From Lachnospiraceae bacterium (lineage in GTDB: Bacteria > Bacillota > Clostridia > Lachnospirales > Lachnospiraceae), in assembly GCA_900753305.1 (NCBI GenBank), contig CAADYR010000020.1:1-58239 (forward strand): a DNA stretch of 58,239 nucleotides, given 5' to 3'. Shown here one piece after another: positions 17,047 through 27,614 of the stretch (position 1 is the first letter of the stretch; each line of letters starts with the position of its first letter). Both the position numbers and the translations under genes were made by a program. The notes below the pieces were generated by a model. It was not told the DNA's origin, did no database searches, and saw only the letters and a list, made by a program, of their open reading frames with translations.

Positions 17047-18728
17047 AAATAGGGTCCATAGTAGATGGCAAATACAGAATACTGAGTAAAGTCGGTCAGG
17101 GCGGTATGAGTACTGTTTACCTTGCCATCAATGAAAAAGCGAATAAGCCATGGGCGATTAAAGAAGTCCGTAAAGACGGCATTCAAAACTTTGAAGTAGT
17201 CAGACAAAGCCTGATTGTTGAAACGGATCTTTTAAAGAAGCTTAAGCATGATAATCTGCCCAGTATTATAGATATAATTGATCAGGATGATAATTTCCTG
17301 ATTGTTATGGACTATATTGAAGGTGTTACCTTAGATAAAGTGGTAAAGGAATTTGGAGCACAAAAGCAGGAAGATGTTGTAAATTGGGCAATACAGCTTT
17401 GTGATGTACTATGTTATCTTCATACCAGAAAGCCTCCTATTATATACCGTGATATGAAACCTTCAAACATTATGCTTAAATATGATGGCAGTGTTGTGTT
17501 AATAGATTTTGGTACGGCTCGTGAGTATAAGGAAAGAGCAAGTGGAGATACCGCATGTCTAGGAACACAAGGGTATGCAGCACCAGAGCAGTTTGGAGGA
17601 CACGGGCAGACAGATGCAAGAACAGATATCTATTGTCTGGGAGCAACAATGTACCATCTGCTTACCGGGCATAATCCAGCAGAACCTCCTTATGAGATGT
17701 ATCCGATTACATATTGGAATGCATCGCTATCCAGCGGATTGGAAGGAATCATTTTAAAATGTACACAAAAGAATCCACAAGACAGGTATCAGTCAGCAGA
17801 GGAACTTATGTATGCACTTCAGAATTACAGGGATCTGGATGCTCCCATGATACGTAAATATAAGCATTGTGTGACTTCCTTTGCAGCCAGCATAATATTG
17901 GCCGTAATCTGTGGAGTCATGGCAATGACATTGCATGTATCAGCCAGGGGACAACAGAAAAGTGAATATGCTTATCTTATAGATGCGGCACAGAAAGCGA
18001 GCAGTCAGGAAGATAAAAAAGCATATTATCTTGAAGCAATTGATACTGACAGCACAAAGGAAGATGCTTATTTAGGTTTGATAGATAATTTTATTGAGGA
18101 TGGCGTTTTCACGGATGATGAGGAAAAAACGTTGATCCGGCTTAATGCCAGTACACAGAAATATCTTCAGAAACTGGAAGAGATAAATAAACAGGAATAT
18201 GCAGATTTATGTTTTCGTATAGGAAATGCTTACTGGTTCTACTATGAACATCAGGAGAGCAGACAGTCTACTGCGGTGCCGTGGTTTGCGGCAGCAGCTT
18301 CCTATTATGGAAATATGGAAGGAATGGAACAGGAGTATAAACGCTGTAACATTTATATAGAGATAGGTAATTTCTATAAGAAAGTGATCACGGCTCAGAT
18401 AGAAGGCACTGATGAAGGAATGTATGGTACCTACTGGCAAAATCTGATAGAACTGAAGAGACTTAATGATGAAGCCCCGGACAGAGAATTGATCACGTTA
18501 AGACTGTATCAGGAAATTATTACAAGATCCATGGAATATGCGAAGTATTTGAAGGAAGATGGAATTACAAAGAATGATATTACAGCAGTGTATGATGAAA
18601 TATCTGCAGATATCAGCTTAATGGAGAACAATTCAAATAGCAAAGTAGAAGATGAGATAAATAATATCAGAAATCTGATGGAGCAAGCAGATAGAATGAT
18701 ACGATCAAGTTACAAGGAGGATAATTAG
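17040..18728 (+). CDS. membrane Ser/Thr kinase with extracytoplasmic helical domain
   Basis: Residues 1-270 form a Hanks-type kinase: Gly loop GQGGMSTVYLA, lysine in WAIKEV, catalytic loop YRDMKPSNIM (Tyr in place of the usual His, catalytic Asp kept), metal loop IDFGTARE and GTQGYAAPEQF. One membrane helix lies near residues 276-300. The remaining ~260 residues are helical and TPR-like (many Ala/Tyr/Glu repeats) and should lie outside the membrane. There are no PASTA repeats, so this is not a PknB/StkP housekeeping kinase. Its place behind the phosphatase and ahead of FHA genes suggests the PpkA role in triggering the injection system. Confidence 0.92.
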   Translation: MLEIGSIVDGKYRILSKVGQGGMSTVYLAINEKANKPWAIKEVRKDGIQNFEVVRQSLIVETDLLKKLKHDNLPSIIDIIDQDDNFLIVMDYIEGVTLDKVVKEFGAQKQEDVVNWAIQLCDVLCYLHTRKPPIIYRDMKPSNIMLKYDGSVVLIDFGTAREYKERASGDTACLGTQGYAAPEQFGGHGQTDARTDIYCLGATMYHLLTGHNPAEPPYEMYPITYWNASLSSGLEGIILKCTQKNPQDRYQSAEELMYALQNYRDLDAPMIRKYKHCVTSFAASIILAVICGVMAMTLHVSARGQQKSEYAYLIDAAQKASSQEDKKAYYLEAIDTDSTKEDAYLGLIDNFIEDGVFTDDEEKTLIRLNASTQKYLQKLEEINKQEYADLCFRIGNAYWFYYEHQESRQSTAVPWFAAAASYYGNMEGMEQEYKRCNIYIEIGNFYKKVITAQIEGTDEGMYGTYWQNLIELKRLNDEAPDRELITLRLYQEIITRSMEYAKYLKEDGITKNDITAVYDEISADISLMENNSNSKVEDEINNIRNLMEQADRMIRSSYKEDN

Positions 18729-18730
18729 AT

Positions 18731-19159
18731 ATGGAAATGACAGTAAATCATATGTTGCTGCTGTCAAGAGTATTCCTTGGTATGATGATCATATTTATTA
18801 TAGCGGCAATTGTTATCTATTTTGCTTTGGATATAAGAAGGGCATGGAGAATACTTACTAATAAGAGCGTCCCTGTCAATCATACAAAAGACAAGAGAAA
18901 AGAACGGAAAATACAGAAGAATACCAGCGATCTTATAAAAAGAGAATTACAGACAAATAAACTGCAGATGCAGGGTGAAGAAATTACGCAGCTCTTACAT
19001 ACGGGAGAGAATATCGATAATCAATATAAAGGACAAGATGTTACAACACTATTAGATGACTCAGAAAATACGGCCTTGCTAGTCAGTCAGAATGAACAGA
19101 ACAACACGGATGATATAATGTTGGACATTACCTTTATTCATACAGAACTGGTATTATAA
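18731..19159 (+). CDS. small membrane protein with candidate phospho-Thr motifs
   Basis: A 142-residue protein. One membrane helix spans residues about 10-33 and a basic stretch follows (RRAWR, KDKRKERK), so the rest should be cytoplasmic. The tail carries three similar short motifs: EEITQLL (Thr86), QDVTTLL (Thr105/106) and ENTALL (Thr114). Most have Leu at Thr+3 (Asp for Thr106), which suits FHA recognition of pThr. No family is recognised. It is encoded between a kinase and the surface protein, 2 bases after the kinase. I infer it may be a phospho-acceptor docking protein for an FHA protein of this cluster. Confidence 0.7.
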   Translation: MEMTVNHMLLLSRVFLGMMIIFIIAAIVIYFALDIRRAWRILTNKSVPVNHTKDKRKERKIQKNTSDLIKRELQTNKLQMQGEEITQLLHTGENIDNQYKGQDVTTLLDDSENTALLVSQNEQNNTDDIMLDITFIHTELVL

Positions 19160-19185
19160 CATAATGTAGGAAAGGTAAGAAGGAA

Positions 19186-22100
19186 ATGAAGAGGAGTATT
19201 AAGTTAACAGTGAAAAGAATTAGCTGTCTGATCATGGTATGTGCACTTTTGGTAAACTCATACCCCATACAGACTGTAGCTGCAGATATGGAAGCACAGA
19301 CTACTTCCGAAACACAGGATGCAGTAGATAATCAGTCTGCGTCAGATGGCGGAAATGAAAGTAAAGAAGAAACACCAGCGCAACCTGATGCAGATAATAG
19401 AGGAGATCTGGGAAATGTATCTGCAGACAAAGCAGAAGCTGATAATTCAGACACGGATAATACGCCAACTAAGGGTGATGGAACTACAGAAAAGAAAACA
19501 GAATCAGCAACAGAGGTAACTACAGAGGATCCCACAGAAGTAACTACAGAGGATCCGACAGAGGTAACTACCGAAGATCCGACAGAGATAACTACGGAAG
19601 ACCCAACAGAAATAACTACAGAGGACCCCACAGAGACAACCACAGAAGAGACAACAATTGTTGTTAGACAGGAAATTTCCAATGTAGAAATGCAGGTCTC
19701 ATCAGTGGAAATTAATGAGATAAAACCTGTATATAAGTCCGGAAAATCCGGTAATGTTGGTTGTTTTGAAGCTGAAGCGGGCGGTAATGCTACTCTTCAC
19801 CTGAATGTAGAACGTACTACAGTTGAAGAAGTGGTAAAAAAACCGAAAGCAGATTCTACGGAGCAAAAAGAAGCTACGGATACACCACAAAGCAGTACGG
19901 AAGATCCTGCTGAAGATCCGGTATCAGAGAACTGTAAAATAATTCTGAAAGCTGAATACCCAAATGGAAAAATGATCGACCTTGGAAGTAAAGAGGTCAC
20001 TGTAACTGAGGGACAGGATGAGACAATTAGCATTTCCGGCAACAAAAAGCTGAAAATGGATGCTAGCGGAGAATATACTATATGGATAAACGTATTGGAT
20101 AAAGAAGGAAATGAAATAGAAAAGACAAGTAGAAGTGTATCTATTACAATTCCTGATAAATTAACATCTAATATAGCAATATCCAAATTTACAGCTTCAG
20201 AATATACACAAATAACTGAGAATGGTATATGTACTGGCTTTGAAGTCCCTTATACATTGACGGTGACTGCCCATGTAGACGGTATGGGAGATACAGTAAA
20301 GGCAAGTGAAAGAAGCAGTGAAATTGCAGCCAGTATACCTGAACTCAACTATATCATAAAAGTGAATGGCTGGAAAAAAGCAGAAGGAAAGTTCGATAAG
20401 AACAGTATTGTTTCCCGGATTCAGGCAAATGCAGAAAGTGGAAAAGGCGCAGAGTGCGAAGAGACAATTGAAGGCACATTTAAGATAAGCCGTGCAGGTA
20501 CATTTGCAATCACAGCAGATGTAGATGGATGTAAAGAGCCGGCACAGGAAGAACTGACTATTGATAAGCTGGATAGAAATATTAAATACAGTTCAGACAA
20601 GACAGAATATATTTTTGGCGAAACCGCAGTATTTACTCCTGACGAAGACAGTGTATGTACAGGGAAAGCTGATATTACAGTTACAGACAAAGATGGAAAT
20701 GTAAATAGAAATGCAACTGTAAAGTATAATGAACAGAATGGAAGCTTTGAAGTTAATATGGATAACTCCAAAGAGGATAGTACTGAGACTGTTAAGATTA
20801 CAGTAGTTTTTCCGGCAGATACTATTTATAAAGAAAATATCTACGATAAGTGTACCGTTACATTTAAAAGAACAAATACGGATATAAAGTATATGATATC
20901 TCCTGTTAGTGAGGATGGCTATTACAATTATGAACAGGGTATCGCTGTTTATGCAGATGTTTTTCAGAATAATTCAAAGTTTGACATAAAGAAATTATCA
21001 GCTGTAGAAGTTGATGAAAACAATATAGAAGTAAAGGATGATAAGAAACAACTCACAATTTCAATAGATAAATATAACAAAAACATTAAAATTGAAAATG
21101 CAAATAAAGCTAATACAGAGGATTCCACTGCATATATTCGACTGGATTATGCCGGAGATGCATATCATAATCCGAAATCAACAATAATTAGTATTAAATT
21201 CCGTAAGCAAGATCAGAATCTGAAATATACTGCAGACGAGGACATTGTTCATGTATTTGGGCAGGATACAGTTACTATTACAAACGAATCAGAATATACA
21301 ATTGGAACTGTAACGTATTATGAGTCCGACCAGAAAGGTAATGAGGTAGCTGAGGCAGAAAAGAAGCTTACCATTACCAAGAATGGTAAAAACAGTTATC
21401 AGGTAACGGCACCAAATGTAGTTAATGCTGATAATACATGGGAAGATGAAGCAACTTATTATATAACTTTTGTACACGAAGGCAGTAAGAGCTACAAGAG
21501 AGCAGAGGTAACGGTTACCCTCAAATTTAGCAGAATAGACAATACAATTGCATACAAAGCAAGCAGTAGTGAAGAAAGCCATGAATATGGTGAGAAAATA
21601 ATCTTTACCCGTGAAAGCGGTGCAGTAGCGGGCGGTGTAATGTATTATGAGTCTGATGAGTCTGGAAATAAGCTTGATGCAGATGAACATGTACATATTA
21701 GTGATGAGAAAAATGGCAAGATTTCAGTAACGGGTATCAAACTTACAGATGAACCTTGCTATATTACGATTGAACATAAAGAAAATAACACGTATCGTAC
21801 AAGCAACAAAGTCACATTTCGTTTTGATGTATGCAAGATTGCTTCCCAAGGTTCTATTACATTAAACGAAGAGACCAAAGGAATTCTGTTTTTTAAGACC
21901 AAGCAACTGGTTTTAAAGATTACAATGGCAACATCAAGAGATATGCCTTTCCAGGATGATGCAGAAAATATTAATTTCAAGCTGACTTTGAAAGGAAATG
22001 GAGAAAGCAAAATATTAAAAAATGATAATCGAACCTGTGATTATGAAGAGAAGACATGTACTGCAACATATACCTATGCCATTGATAAGGAAGATATTTA

Positions 22101-25100
22101 CGCGCTGAAGGCAGCAGAGTACGAACTGACAGCGACAGCGGACTTGAAGGAATATTATGAACCTTTCGAGAAAATATTTGACAGTATTCATGTAGAGCAG
22201 TCAAAACTGGATATTAAACTGGATCCAAAACAGGTAAAAGATGGAGTATTTACAGTAGAATTTAACAATGATGTTCGTACTTTAAATTGCAAAATTCTGG
22301 GTGAGATAAACGAGAATGAGAACAATCTTACAGCAGGAATGAAGATAACATCTGCGGATCCGGAGACTTTTGAGATCAATGATGATGGTAGTTTCCGTAC
22401 ACTTAAGGGTGGTACGACCACTATCACACTGGTAGCGGATGACAATACAGATTATGATATTTATGAGCCGTGTGAAAAGACAATTACTGTAGTGATCACA
22501 GATCCTCAAAATGTAAGTTATACGCTGAATGGCCAGAATCCTGAAAAATATCTGTCAAAGGCGACAAAAGTAGCTGGTACAGAGAACTGGTTTGATGAGG
22601 AAATCTGTTTTGAGTCAGGTGCTGATAATCTGTACGGAGAAATCAGATACAGTATAGATGGTGGTAAAACCTATAAGACCGTAAAAGGCAGAAGTTTTAC
22701 CATTAGAAATACAGAAATACAAAATTATACGTTCTACTTCTGCGATGAAGAAAAGAATATTTCAAGTAAGAATCTGGAAGGCAATGCCGGATATGGAGAA
22801 ATTAAAGATATTGCTGTAGATACAGCGGCTCCGGTATGGAATTCAGAGTTATCCGTAGATAAAAAGGCAAGTGAACATTCTACAGACAGCATCAGCTATT
22901 TTCCGGAGGAAGTAACGTTAACAGCGCACACAGGAGATATGCCGGGAAGTAAGGAACGTGTCGATTTAGCATCAGGCGTTGATAAAGTAGAAGTATATTA
23001 TATTGACCGAAATGAAACAAAAGTAATTGACATTCCATTGGATGACAGATATAAGGATGCTTATGATCTCGTATTGTCTGATAATGATATCTATGGCAGA
23101 ATCAGATTTACTGCAGTGGATTATCTTGGACATAGAAGTGAGGCTGCAGAATACAATAAGAGCATCTGTGTAGATAAGGTTGTACCGGTAATTGGATATA
23201 AGATATTAAATAACAGTGGGAACCAGATCAGCTACAACGGAGAATGGACCAATCAGCAGTTGCAATACATATTAGAACTTCTGACAGGCACGCAGGTATC
23301 CGGTATTTACAGCTATCAGTACAAATTTGCAGCAGCAGGAAGTAAGGCAAATCTATCAGATGATACAGGATGGATCTCTATTAGTGAAAAGGAACTCAGA
23401 CTGGTATTTGGTACTGTACTTAACCGTACACAGAACTCATCTGATGGAACAATGCAATATGCAGACAGTGCCAAGGAAAGTAAAGTCGTTACAGATATCG
23501 CAGGCTATGCGAGAATGAACGGAACTCTGTATTTTAAGGCAGAATCCAATGCCGGACTGACAACAGGCACAGAGGATATTGAGAAGAACAGCAGCAGAAT
23601 CAGACTTTGGCAGCAGGATCTTAATACAGCCAATGTGGCAGCAACTGTTGCACCGGATTCTTCTACAGGTTGGTATAATAAACAGACAGGTCCGGTAAGT
23701 ATCAATTTTGCATACCCTGAATATGATGCAAAGAATTATGCACCGGCAGCAGGCATTGTATATAAATTTGAGACAACAGACGCTATCGGTAATCCGGGCA
23801 CTTCTGATACATACAGCTTCTATAGAGGAATTCTGGATGAAGAATCAGGCGAAGTACTGGAAGTAACAGATTATCATGATGCAGGAAGTAAGAGTGGTCT
23901 CCCTGTAATCAACATTGATAAAGATAGCATCAGTAAGATATCAATTTATGCAGAAGATGCAGCGGGTAACTGCTCAGATATTACAAATTATGAGATAAAA
24001 GCAGATTTCATAGCACCTGATCAGATTACAGCAACAGCAGATGGAGCGGATATGCCGGTTCATCTGGATGCTTCAGAAGGAATATCCTACCGTGTATTTT
24101 CAAAGAGCAGCATCAGCATGAGCGGTCAGGCACAATATGGAATCAGTGAGAAGAAGAGTTTCTCCATGGCACTTACCAAAGAACAGGGTGGTGTATCAGG
24201 AAGCGGTGCAGGCACAGATTCTATCAGTATTGATCCATGCAACAGAGGTCTGGTATATATATGTGCAATTGATGGTGCAGGCAACAAATCCGAAGCATGG
24301 ACAGATGGTGTCGTATCAGACAACATGATCCCTACAGGTGATACATCACAGGAGATTACGATTACGCCTAAGGGTAAGAATGAGGCAGAATTTTATAATA
24401 AGGACGTAGAAGTATCCGTACATGTTGTGGATGCACCTAATAATGATAATTATGCAGGTCTTAAGAATGTAACTTATACAGTTGGCAAAGATGGTAGTGC
24501 AACGCAGGCAGATGTCAGTATGTACAGTAATGAAGCCTCGGTATTGTCACTTGACCAGATCAAGAGCAGTCAGAAGTACAGTGACGATAAACTGATCATC
24601 AATGCAGCGCAGAATGAAAGTAATCATGCATATATTGCGGTTACTGCAACAGACCATGCAGGCAACACTGTAACAACGACTAAAGAGTTAAAAATTGATG
24701 TAACCAAGCCTGAGATAGAAATCAGTTTTGATACAGATGCAGCACAGAATGAGAGGTACTACAATACAAACAGAGTAGCCAGAATTGATATTAAAGAACT
24801 GAACTTTGATCCTAATCAGGTAACATTCAGAATTTACAAAGATGGCGCGGAAGATCCTTCCCTGACACCGGCAGCATCAAGCTGGAGCGGTGATGAGAAC
24901 AGCATAACACATACTGCTTATATTACATTTGCAGAAGATGGAGACTATTCCTTTGAGGTAGAATGTACAGACCTTGCAGGTAATGATTCTGAAATTGCCA
25001 AGACAGATACATTTACGATTGATAAGACTAAGCCGGTAGTTGAAGTAAGCTATGACAATAATCAGGCATGGAAAGAAAACTATTATAATCAGGCAAGAAC

Positions 25101-26466
25101 AGCAACGATTTCTATTACTGAGCATAATTTTGACGAAAAGGATTTCGAGGCATCTATTACTCCACAGGCATCCATTGGTGGATGGACACATAATGGTGAT
25201 ATACATAAAGTAACAATCCATTTCAGCCAGGATGAGCATTATACTTACAGTGTGAACTATACAGACCTTGCAGGTAATACAATAGATACCTTCACACCGG
25301 AAGAATTTTATATTGACAGCAATGCACCAACAATTGAAATCAATGGTGTAGCAGATCATTCTGCAAATGCAGGAGATGTAAAGCCCACAGTAACTGTAGC
25401 AGATAATAACTATGATGTAGAAGGTGTAAAGATCACGCTGCAGAACAGCAAAGGACAGCAGATCGATCTGGACAGGAGCCAGACAGGCGGTGAGAGTGGT
25501 TATACATATGCATTGACAAATGTAAATGAACAGCCGGATGAAATCTACACCTTGGCAGTAGTTGCTACGGATAAAGCAGGTAATGAAAGCGACTTAAGTT
25601 ATCGTTTCGCATTGAACAGACATGGTTCAGTATATGACCTGAGCCAGATATCCGGTTTGGTAGACAGAGCTTATATCCGCTTTGAAGATCTGGAAGATTT
25701 GCATATTCAGGAGATGAATGTAAGCGAAGTAAATGACTTTGAAGTTTATGTGACCAGAAATGGTGAAATGATTCAAAGTAAGCAGCAGAATGGCAGACCG
25801 TCATCTAATGATAAGAATACAATTTATGTGGGTACACAGGTAAACGGAAGCGACGAAATTGGATATGAATATGACTATACATTGTATAGAGAATCTTTCC
25901 AGCAGGAGGGCATTTACAATATCATGTTCTATTCCAAAGATGCAGCCGGAAACGAAGTTAATAATACATTGACAGAGAAGAAGGCAGAACTGACATTTAT
26001 CATAGATAATACAGCACCGACTGTTGTAATCGAAGGTGTAGAAGACGGACAACTCTATATTGAGGAATCCAAGGATGTCAATGTATATGTATCCGATAAC
26101 TTTAAGCTTACAGAAGCATACTTTAAGCTTGTAGATGAGGATGGTAATGTAGTAGAGACTTACAACTATATGGATATGGCAAAAGAAGCAGGGGATATTG
26201 TTACACTGACACTTCCAAGCAGTGATAAGAAACAGTCTCTGCGCTACTATGCAGTCGATGCAGCCGGTAACAGTATTGTTACATTGGAAGATGAAAATAC
26301 GGCAACAGGATTTACAATCTCTACGAATGCATGGCTTCGTTACACAAATGATAAGAAAGCAATCGCCGCAACAATTGCAACGGCAGCAGCTGTAATTATG
26401 GCAGGTATTGGTATTGTGATTTTCAAAAAGAAGAAGATCGGCAACAAACCGGCAGCGGCTAAATAG
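19186..26466 (+). CDS. giant Ig-like repeat surface protein, C-terminally membrane anchored
   Basis: A 2426-residue protein. A signal peptide (to about VAADMEA) is followed by a Thr/Glu/Asp-rich stalk with six TTEDPTEV-like octapeptides. Next come at least three related beta domains beginning NIKYSSDKTEY, NLKYTADEDIV and NTIAYKASSSE. A series of Ig-like modules opens with DTAAPVW, DVTKPEIEISFD, DKTKPVVEVSYD, DSNAPTIEING and DNTAPTVVIEG. One membrane helix near residues 2388-2410 is followed by a basic KKKK tail. No LPXTG sorting signal is present, so it is held in the membrane, not sortase-linked. It is long enough to cross the cell wall. It could be an adhesin or a target-contact or channel-bracing part of the injection machine. 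Its place inside the regulatory cluster favours the latter, but that is inference. Confidence 0.85.
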   Translation: MKRSIKLTVKRISCLIMVCALLVNSYPIQTVAADMEAQTTSETQDAVDNQSASDGGNESKEETPAQPDADNRGDLGNVSADKAEADNSDTDNTPTKGDGTTEKKTESATEVTTEDPTEVTTEDPTEVTTEDPTEITTEDPTEITTEDPTETTTEETTIVVRQEISNVEMQVSSVEINEIKPVYKSGKSGNVGCFEAEAGGNATLHLNVERTTVEEVVKKPKADSTEQKEATDTPQSSTEDPAEDPVSENCKIILKAEYPNGKMIDLGSKEVTVTEGQDETISISGNKKLKMDASGEYTIWINVLDKEGNEIEKTSRSVSITIPDKLTSNIAISKFTASEYTQITENGICTGFEVPYTLTVTAHVDGMGDTVKASERSSEIAASIPELNYIIKVNGWKKAEGKFDKNSIVSRIQANAESGKGAECEETIEGTFKISRAGTFAITADVDGCKEPAQEELTIDKLDRNIKYSSDKTEYIFGETAVFTPDEDSVCTGKADITVTDKDGNVNRNATVKYNEQNGSFEVNMDNSKEDSTETVKITVVFPADTIYKENIYDKCTVTFKRTNTDIKYMISPVSEDGYYNYEQGIAVYADVFQNNSKFDIKKLSAVEVDENNIEVKDDKKQLTISIDKYNKNIKIENANKANTEDSTAYIRLDYAGDAYHNPKSTIISIKFRKQDQNLKYTADEDIVHVFGQDTVTITNESEYTIGTVTYYESDQKGNEVAEAEKKLTITKNGKNSYQVTAPNVVNADNTWEDEATYYITFVHEGSKSYKRAEVTVTLKFSRIDNTIAYKASSSEESHEYGEKIIFTRESGAVAGGVMYYESDESGNKLDADEHVHISDEKNGKISVTGIKLTDEPCYITIEHKENNTYRTSNKVTFRFDVCKIASQGSITLNEETKGILFFKTKQLVLKITMATSRDMPFQDDAENINFKLTLKGNGESKILKNDNRTCDYEEKTCTATYTYAIDKEDIYALKAAEYELTATADLKEYYEPFEKIFDSIHVEQSKLDIKLDPKQVKDGVFTVEFNNDVRTLNCKILGEINENENNLTAGMKITSADPETFEINDDGSFRTLKGGTTTITLVADDNTDYDIYEPCEKTITVVITDPQNVSYTLNGQNPEKYLSKATKVAGTENWFDEEICFESGADNLYGEIRYSIDGGKTYKTVKGRSFTIRNTEIQNYTFYFCDEEKNISSKNLEGNAGYGEIKDIAVDTAAPVWNSELSVDKKASEHSTDSISYFPEEVTLTAHTGDMPGSKERVDLASGVDKVEVYYIDRNETKVIDIPLDDRYKDAYDLVLSDNDIYGRIRFTAVDYLGHRSEAAEYNKSICVDKVVPVIGYKILNNSGNQISYNGEWTNQQLQYILELLTGTQVSGIYSYQYKFAAAGSKANLSDDTGWISISEKELRLVFGTVLNRTQNSSDGTMQYADSAKESKVVTDIAGYARMNGTLYFKAESNAGLTTGTEDIEKNSSRIRLWQQDLNTANVAATVAPDSSTGWYNKQTGPVSINFAYPEYDAKNYAPAAGIVYKFETTDAIGNPGTSDTYSFYRGILDEESGEVLEVTDYHDAGSKSGLPVINIDKDSISKISIYAEDAAGNCSDITNYEIKADFIAPDQITATADGADMPVHLDASEGISYRVFSKSSISMSGQAQYGISEKKSFSMALTKEQGGVSGSGAGTDSISIDPCNRGLVYICAIDGAGNKSEAWTDGVVSDNMIPTGDTSQEITITPKGKNEAEFYNKDVEVSVHVVDAPNNDNYAGLKNVTYTVGKDGSATQADVSMYSNEASVLSLDQIKSSQKYSDDKLIINAAQNESNHAYIAVTATDHAGNTVTTTKELKIDVTKPEIEISFDTDAAQNERYYNTNRVARIDIKELNFDPNQVTFRIYKDGAEDPSLTPAASSWSGDENSITHTAYITFAEDGDYSFEVECTDLAGNDSEIAKTDTFTIDKTKPVVEVSYDNNQAWKENYYNQARTATISITEHNFDEKDFEASITPQASIGGWTHNGDIHKVTIHFSQDEHYTYSVNYTDLAGNTIDTFTPEEFYIDSNAPTIEINGVADHSANAGDVKPTVTVADNNYDVEGVKITLQNSKGQQIDLDRSQTGGESGYTYALTNVNEQPDEIYTLAVVATDKAGNESDLSYRFALNRHGSVYDLSQISGLVDRAYIRFEDLEDLHIQEMNVSEVNDFEVYVTRNGEMIQSKQQNGRPSSNDKNTIYVGTQVNGSDEIGYEYDYTLYRESFQQEGIYNIMFYSKDAAGNEVNNTLTEKKAELTFIIDNTAPTVVIEGVEDGQLYIEESKDVNVYVSDNFKLTEAYFKLVDEDGNVVETYNYMDMAKEAGDIVTLTLPSSDKKQSLRYYAVDAAGNSIVTLEDENTATGFTISTNAWLRYTNDKKAIAATIATAAAVIMAGIGIVIFKKKKIGNKPAAAK
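19510..19653 (+). repeat. tandem 24-base repeats encoding TTEDPTEV stalk
   Basis: About six imperfect 24-base units encode EVTTEDPT, EITTEDPT and ETTTEETT variants near the N-terminus of the surface protein. Copy number is likely to vary between strains by slippage. Confidence 0.85.
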
Positions 26467-26480
26467 GAGAGGAGATAAGC

Positions 26481-27614
26481 ATGACATCAGACAATTTAGA
26501 ATCAGTAAATGCAATTCCCAGAAGATATTTAAATGTCGATGCGAAGATACAAATCGATATGGATAATACAGCAGAGGCATATTTAAAGAGAGGTATTTCC
26601 AAAAAAAATTTCCTGGAGTTTGTAAAGCAGATTGTTGATATGCAGCAGAAGTGTATGGAAAATGGTCTTCATGCAGATTTTGATCTCAAACAAATTGAGG
26701 TAGTTAATGAACATGTGCTTTTTAAGGTGTATGTAGGAGACAGTGGACTTCAAATTGCAGAAATCAAAGAGTATCTTAAAACATTGGCATATACCGCTGT
26801 ATTTCAGGGAGAAGATTTTTTGCAGACAGTATATGAATATCTTTCTTTTATGGATCAGACAGGAATTATAACATTAGGACAGATATCAGATAAAATTCAC
26901 TTCTGGCTGACAGGCGAAGCTGTACAGGTGGCACCACAGACGGTGCAGCCTGTACAACAACAGCCAGTATCCAATATACAACAGATACCACAACAGCAGC
27001 AAATACAACCGGTTCCTCCTGTTGTTCAGCCAATAATACCGGATGTACAACCTGTACAACAACAGCCCATATCCACTATGGCATCTACAATGGAAGCAGC
27101 CAGAGTGACGACAAACCAGTTACCACCTGTACAGGAAACACCAGTTGCATCTCCAATTGCACCGATACAGAATGTTGTATCTCCACAACCGGAACAGAGT
27201 AACCGATATGAAGGTCAATACAGTCAGAATGGCGAAACGGGAGTTCTTGACCCTGCATTCTGGAATAACATTATGAATCAGGGAAATGATGAAGATCCTA
27301 ACCGTGTCAGAAGACAAAATAAGGGAGCATCGCTGCTTTATTTAAAAACAGGTGAAAAGATTACAATAACTAAACAGGAATTTGTTATTGGCAAGAGCAG
27401 AGCAGCAGATTATGTAATCAATGACAGTTCCATCAGTCGTAAACATGCTGAGATTACTTGTAAGAATGGTCACTATTTTGTAACAGATAATGCTTCCACA
27501 AATGGAACTTTTGTAAATGGCAGACAAGTACCCTCAAGAACACCGATAGAGATATTCCAGGGTGATCTGCTGAGATTTGCTACGGAAGAGATGAAATTTC
27601 AGGTGGTTCAGTAA
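26481..27614 (+). CDS. FHA-domain protein with long Pro/Gln linker
   Basis: A 377-residue cytoplasmic protein. An N-terminal globular domain of about 140 residues (begins around RRYLNVDAKIQIDM) may resemble the DUF6382 domain seen before FHA modules, but I am not sure. A Gln/Pro/Val linker (about 145-245) follows. The C-terminal FHA domain has VIGKS, SISRKHAEI (near residue 316) and NASTNGTFVNG, so its phospho-Thr pocket is complete. GETGVLDP just before the FHA domain resembles a self-phosphorylation site. It overlaps the J-domain gene by one base (TAATG). Likely counterpart of T6SS Fha. Confidence 0.9.
   Translation: MTSDNLESVNAIPRRYLNVDAKIQIDMDNTAEAYLKRGISKKNFLEFVKQIVDMQQKCMENGLHADFDLKQIEVVNEHVLFKVYVGDSGLQIAEIKEYLKTLAYTAVFQGEDFLQTVYEYLSFMDQTGIITLGQISDKIHFWLTGEAVQVAPQTVQPVQQQPVSNIQQIPQQQQIQPVPPVVQPIIPDVQPVQQQPISTMASTMEAARVTTNQLPPVQETPVASPIAPIQNVVSPQPEQSNRYEGQYSQNGETGVLDPAFWNNIMNQGNDEDPNRVRRQNKGASLLYLKTGEKITITKQEFVIGKSRAADYVINDSSISRKHAEITCKNGHYFVTDNASTNGTFVNGRQVPSRTPIEIFQGDLLRFATEEMKFQVVQ

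Noticed and set aside
17040..18728. Housekeeping PknB/StkP kinase with its phosphatase
   Set aside because: No PASTA repeats and no cell-division or ribosome-assembly neighbours; the external part is TPR-like and FHA genes follow.
19510..19653. Repeat array considered as CRISPR
   Set aside because: Units are contiguous, in-frame and without spacers; they encode an octapeptide stalk.
19332..19682. Ser/Val-rich minus-strand frame opposite the Thr/Glu stalk
   Set aside because: It is the mirror of the 24-base tandem repeats and not an independent gene.
26300..26466. Sortase (LPXTG) anchor on the surface protein
   Set aside because: A membrane helix and basic tail are present but no LPXTG-like motif precedes them.
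25801..26580. 259-codon minus-strand frame opposite the surface protein
   Set aside because: Cys/His/Ile-rich nonsense composition typical of a shadow frame; the plus strand codes Ig-like domains and a membrane anchor.
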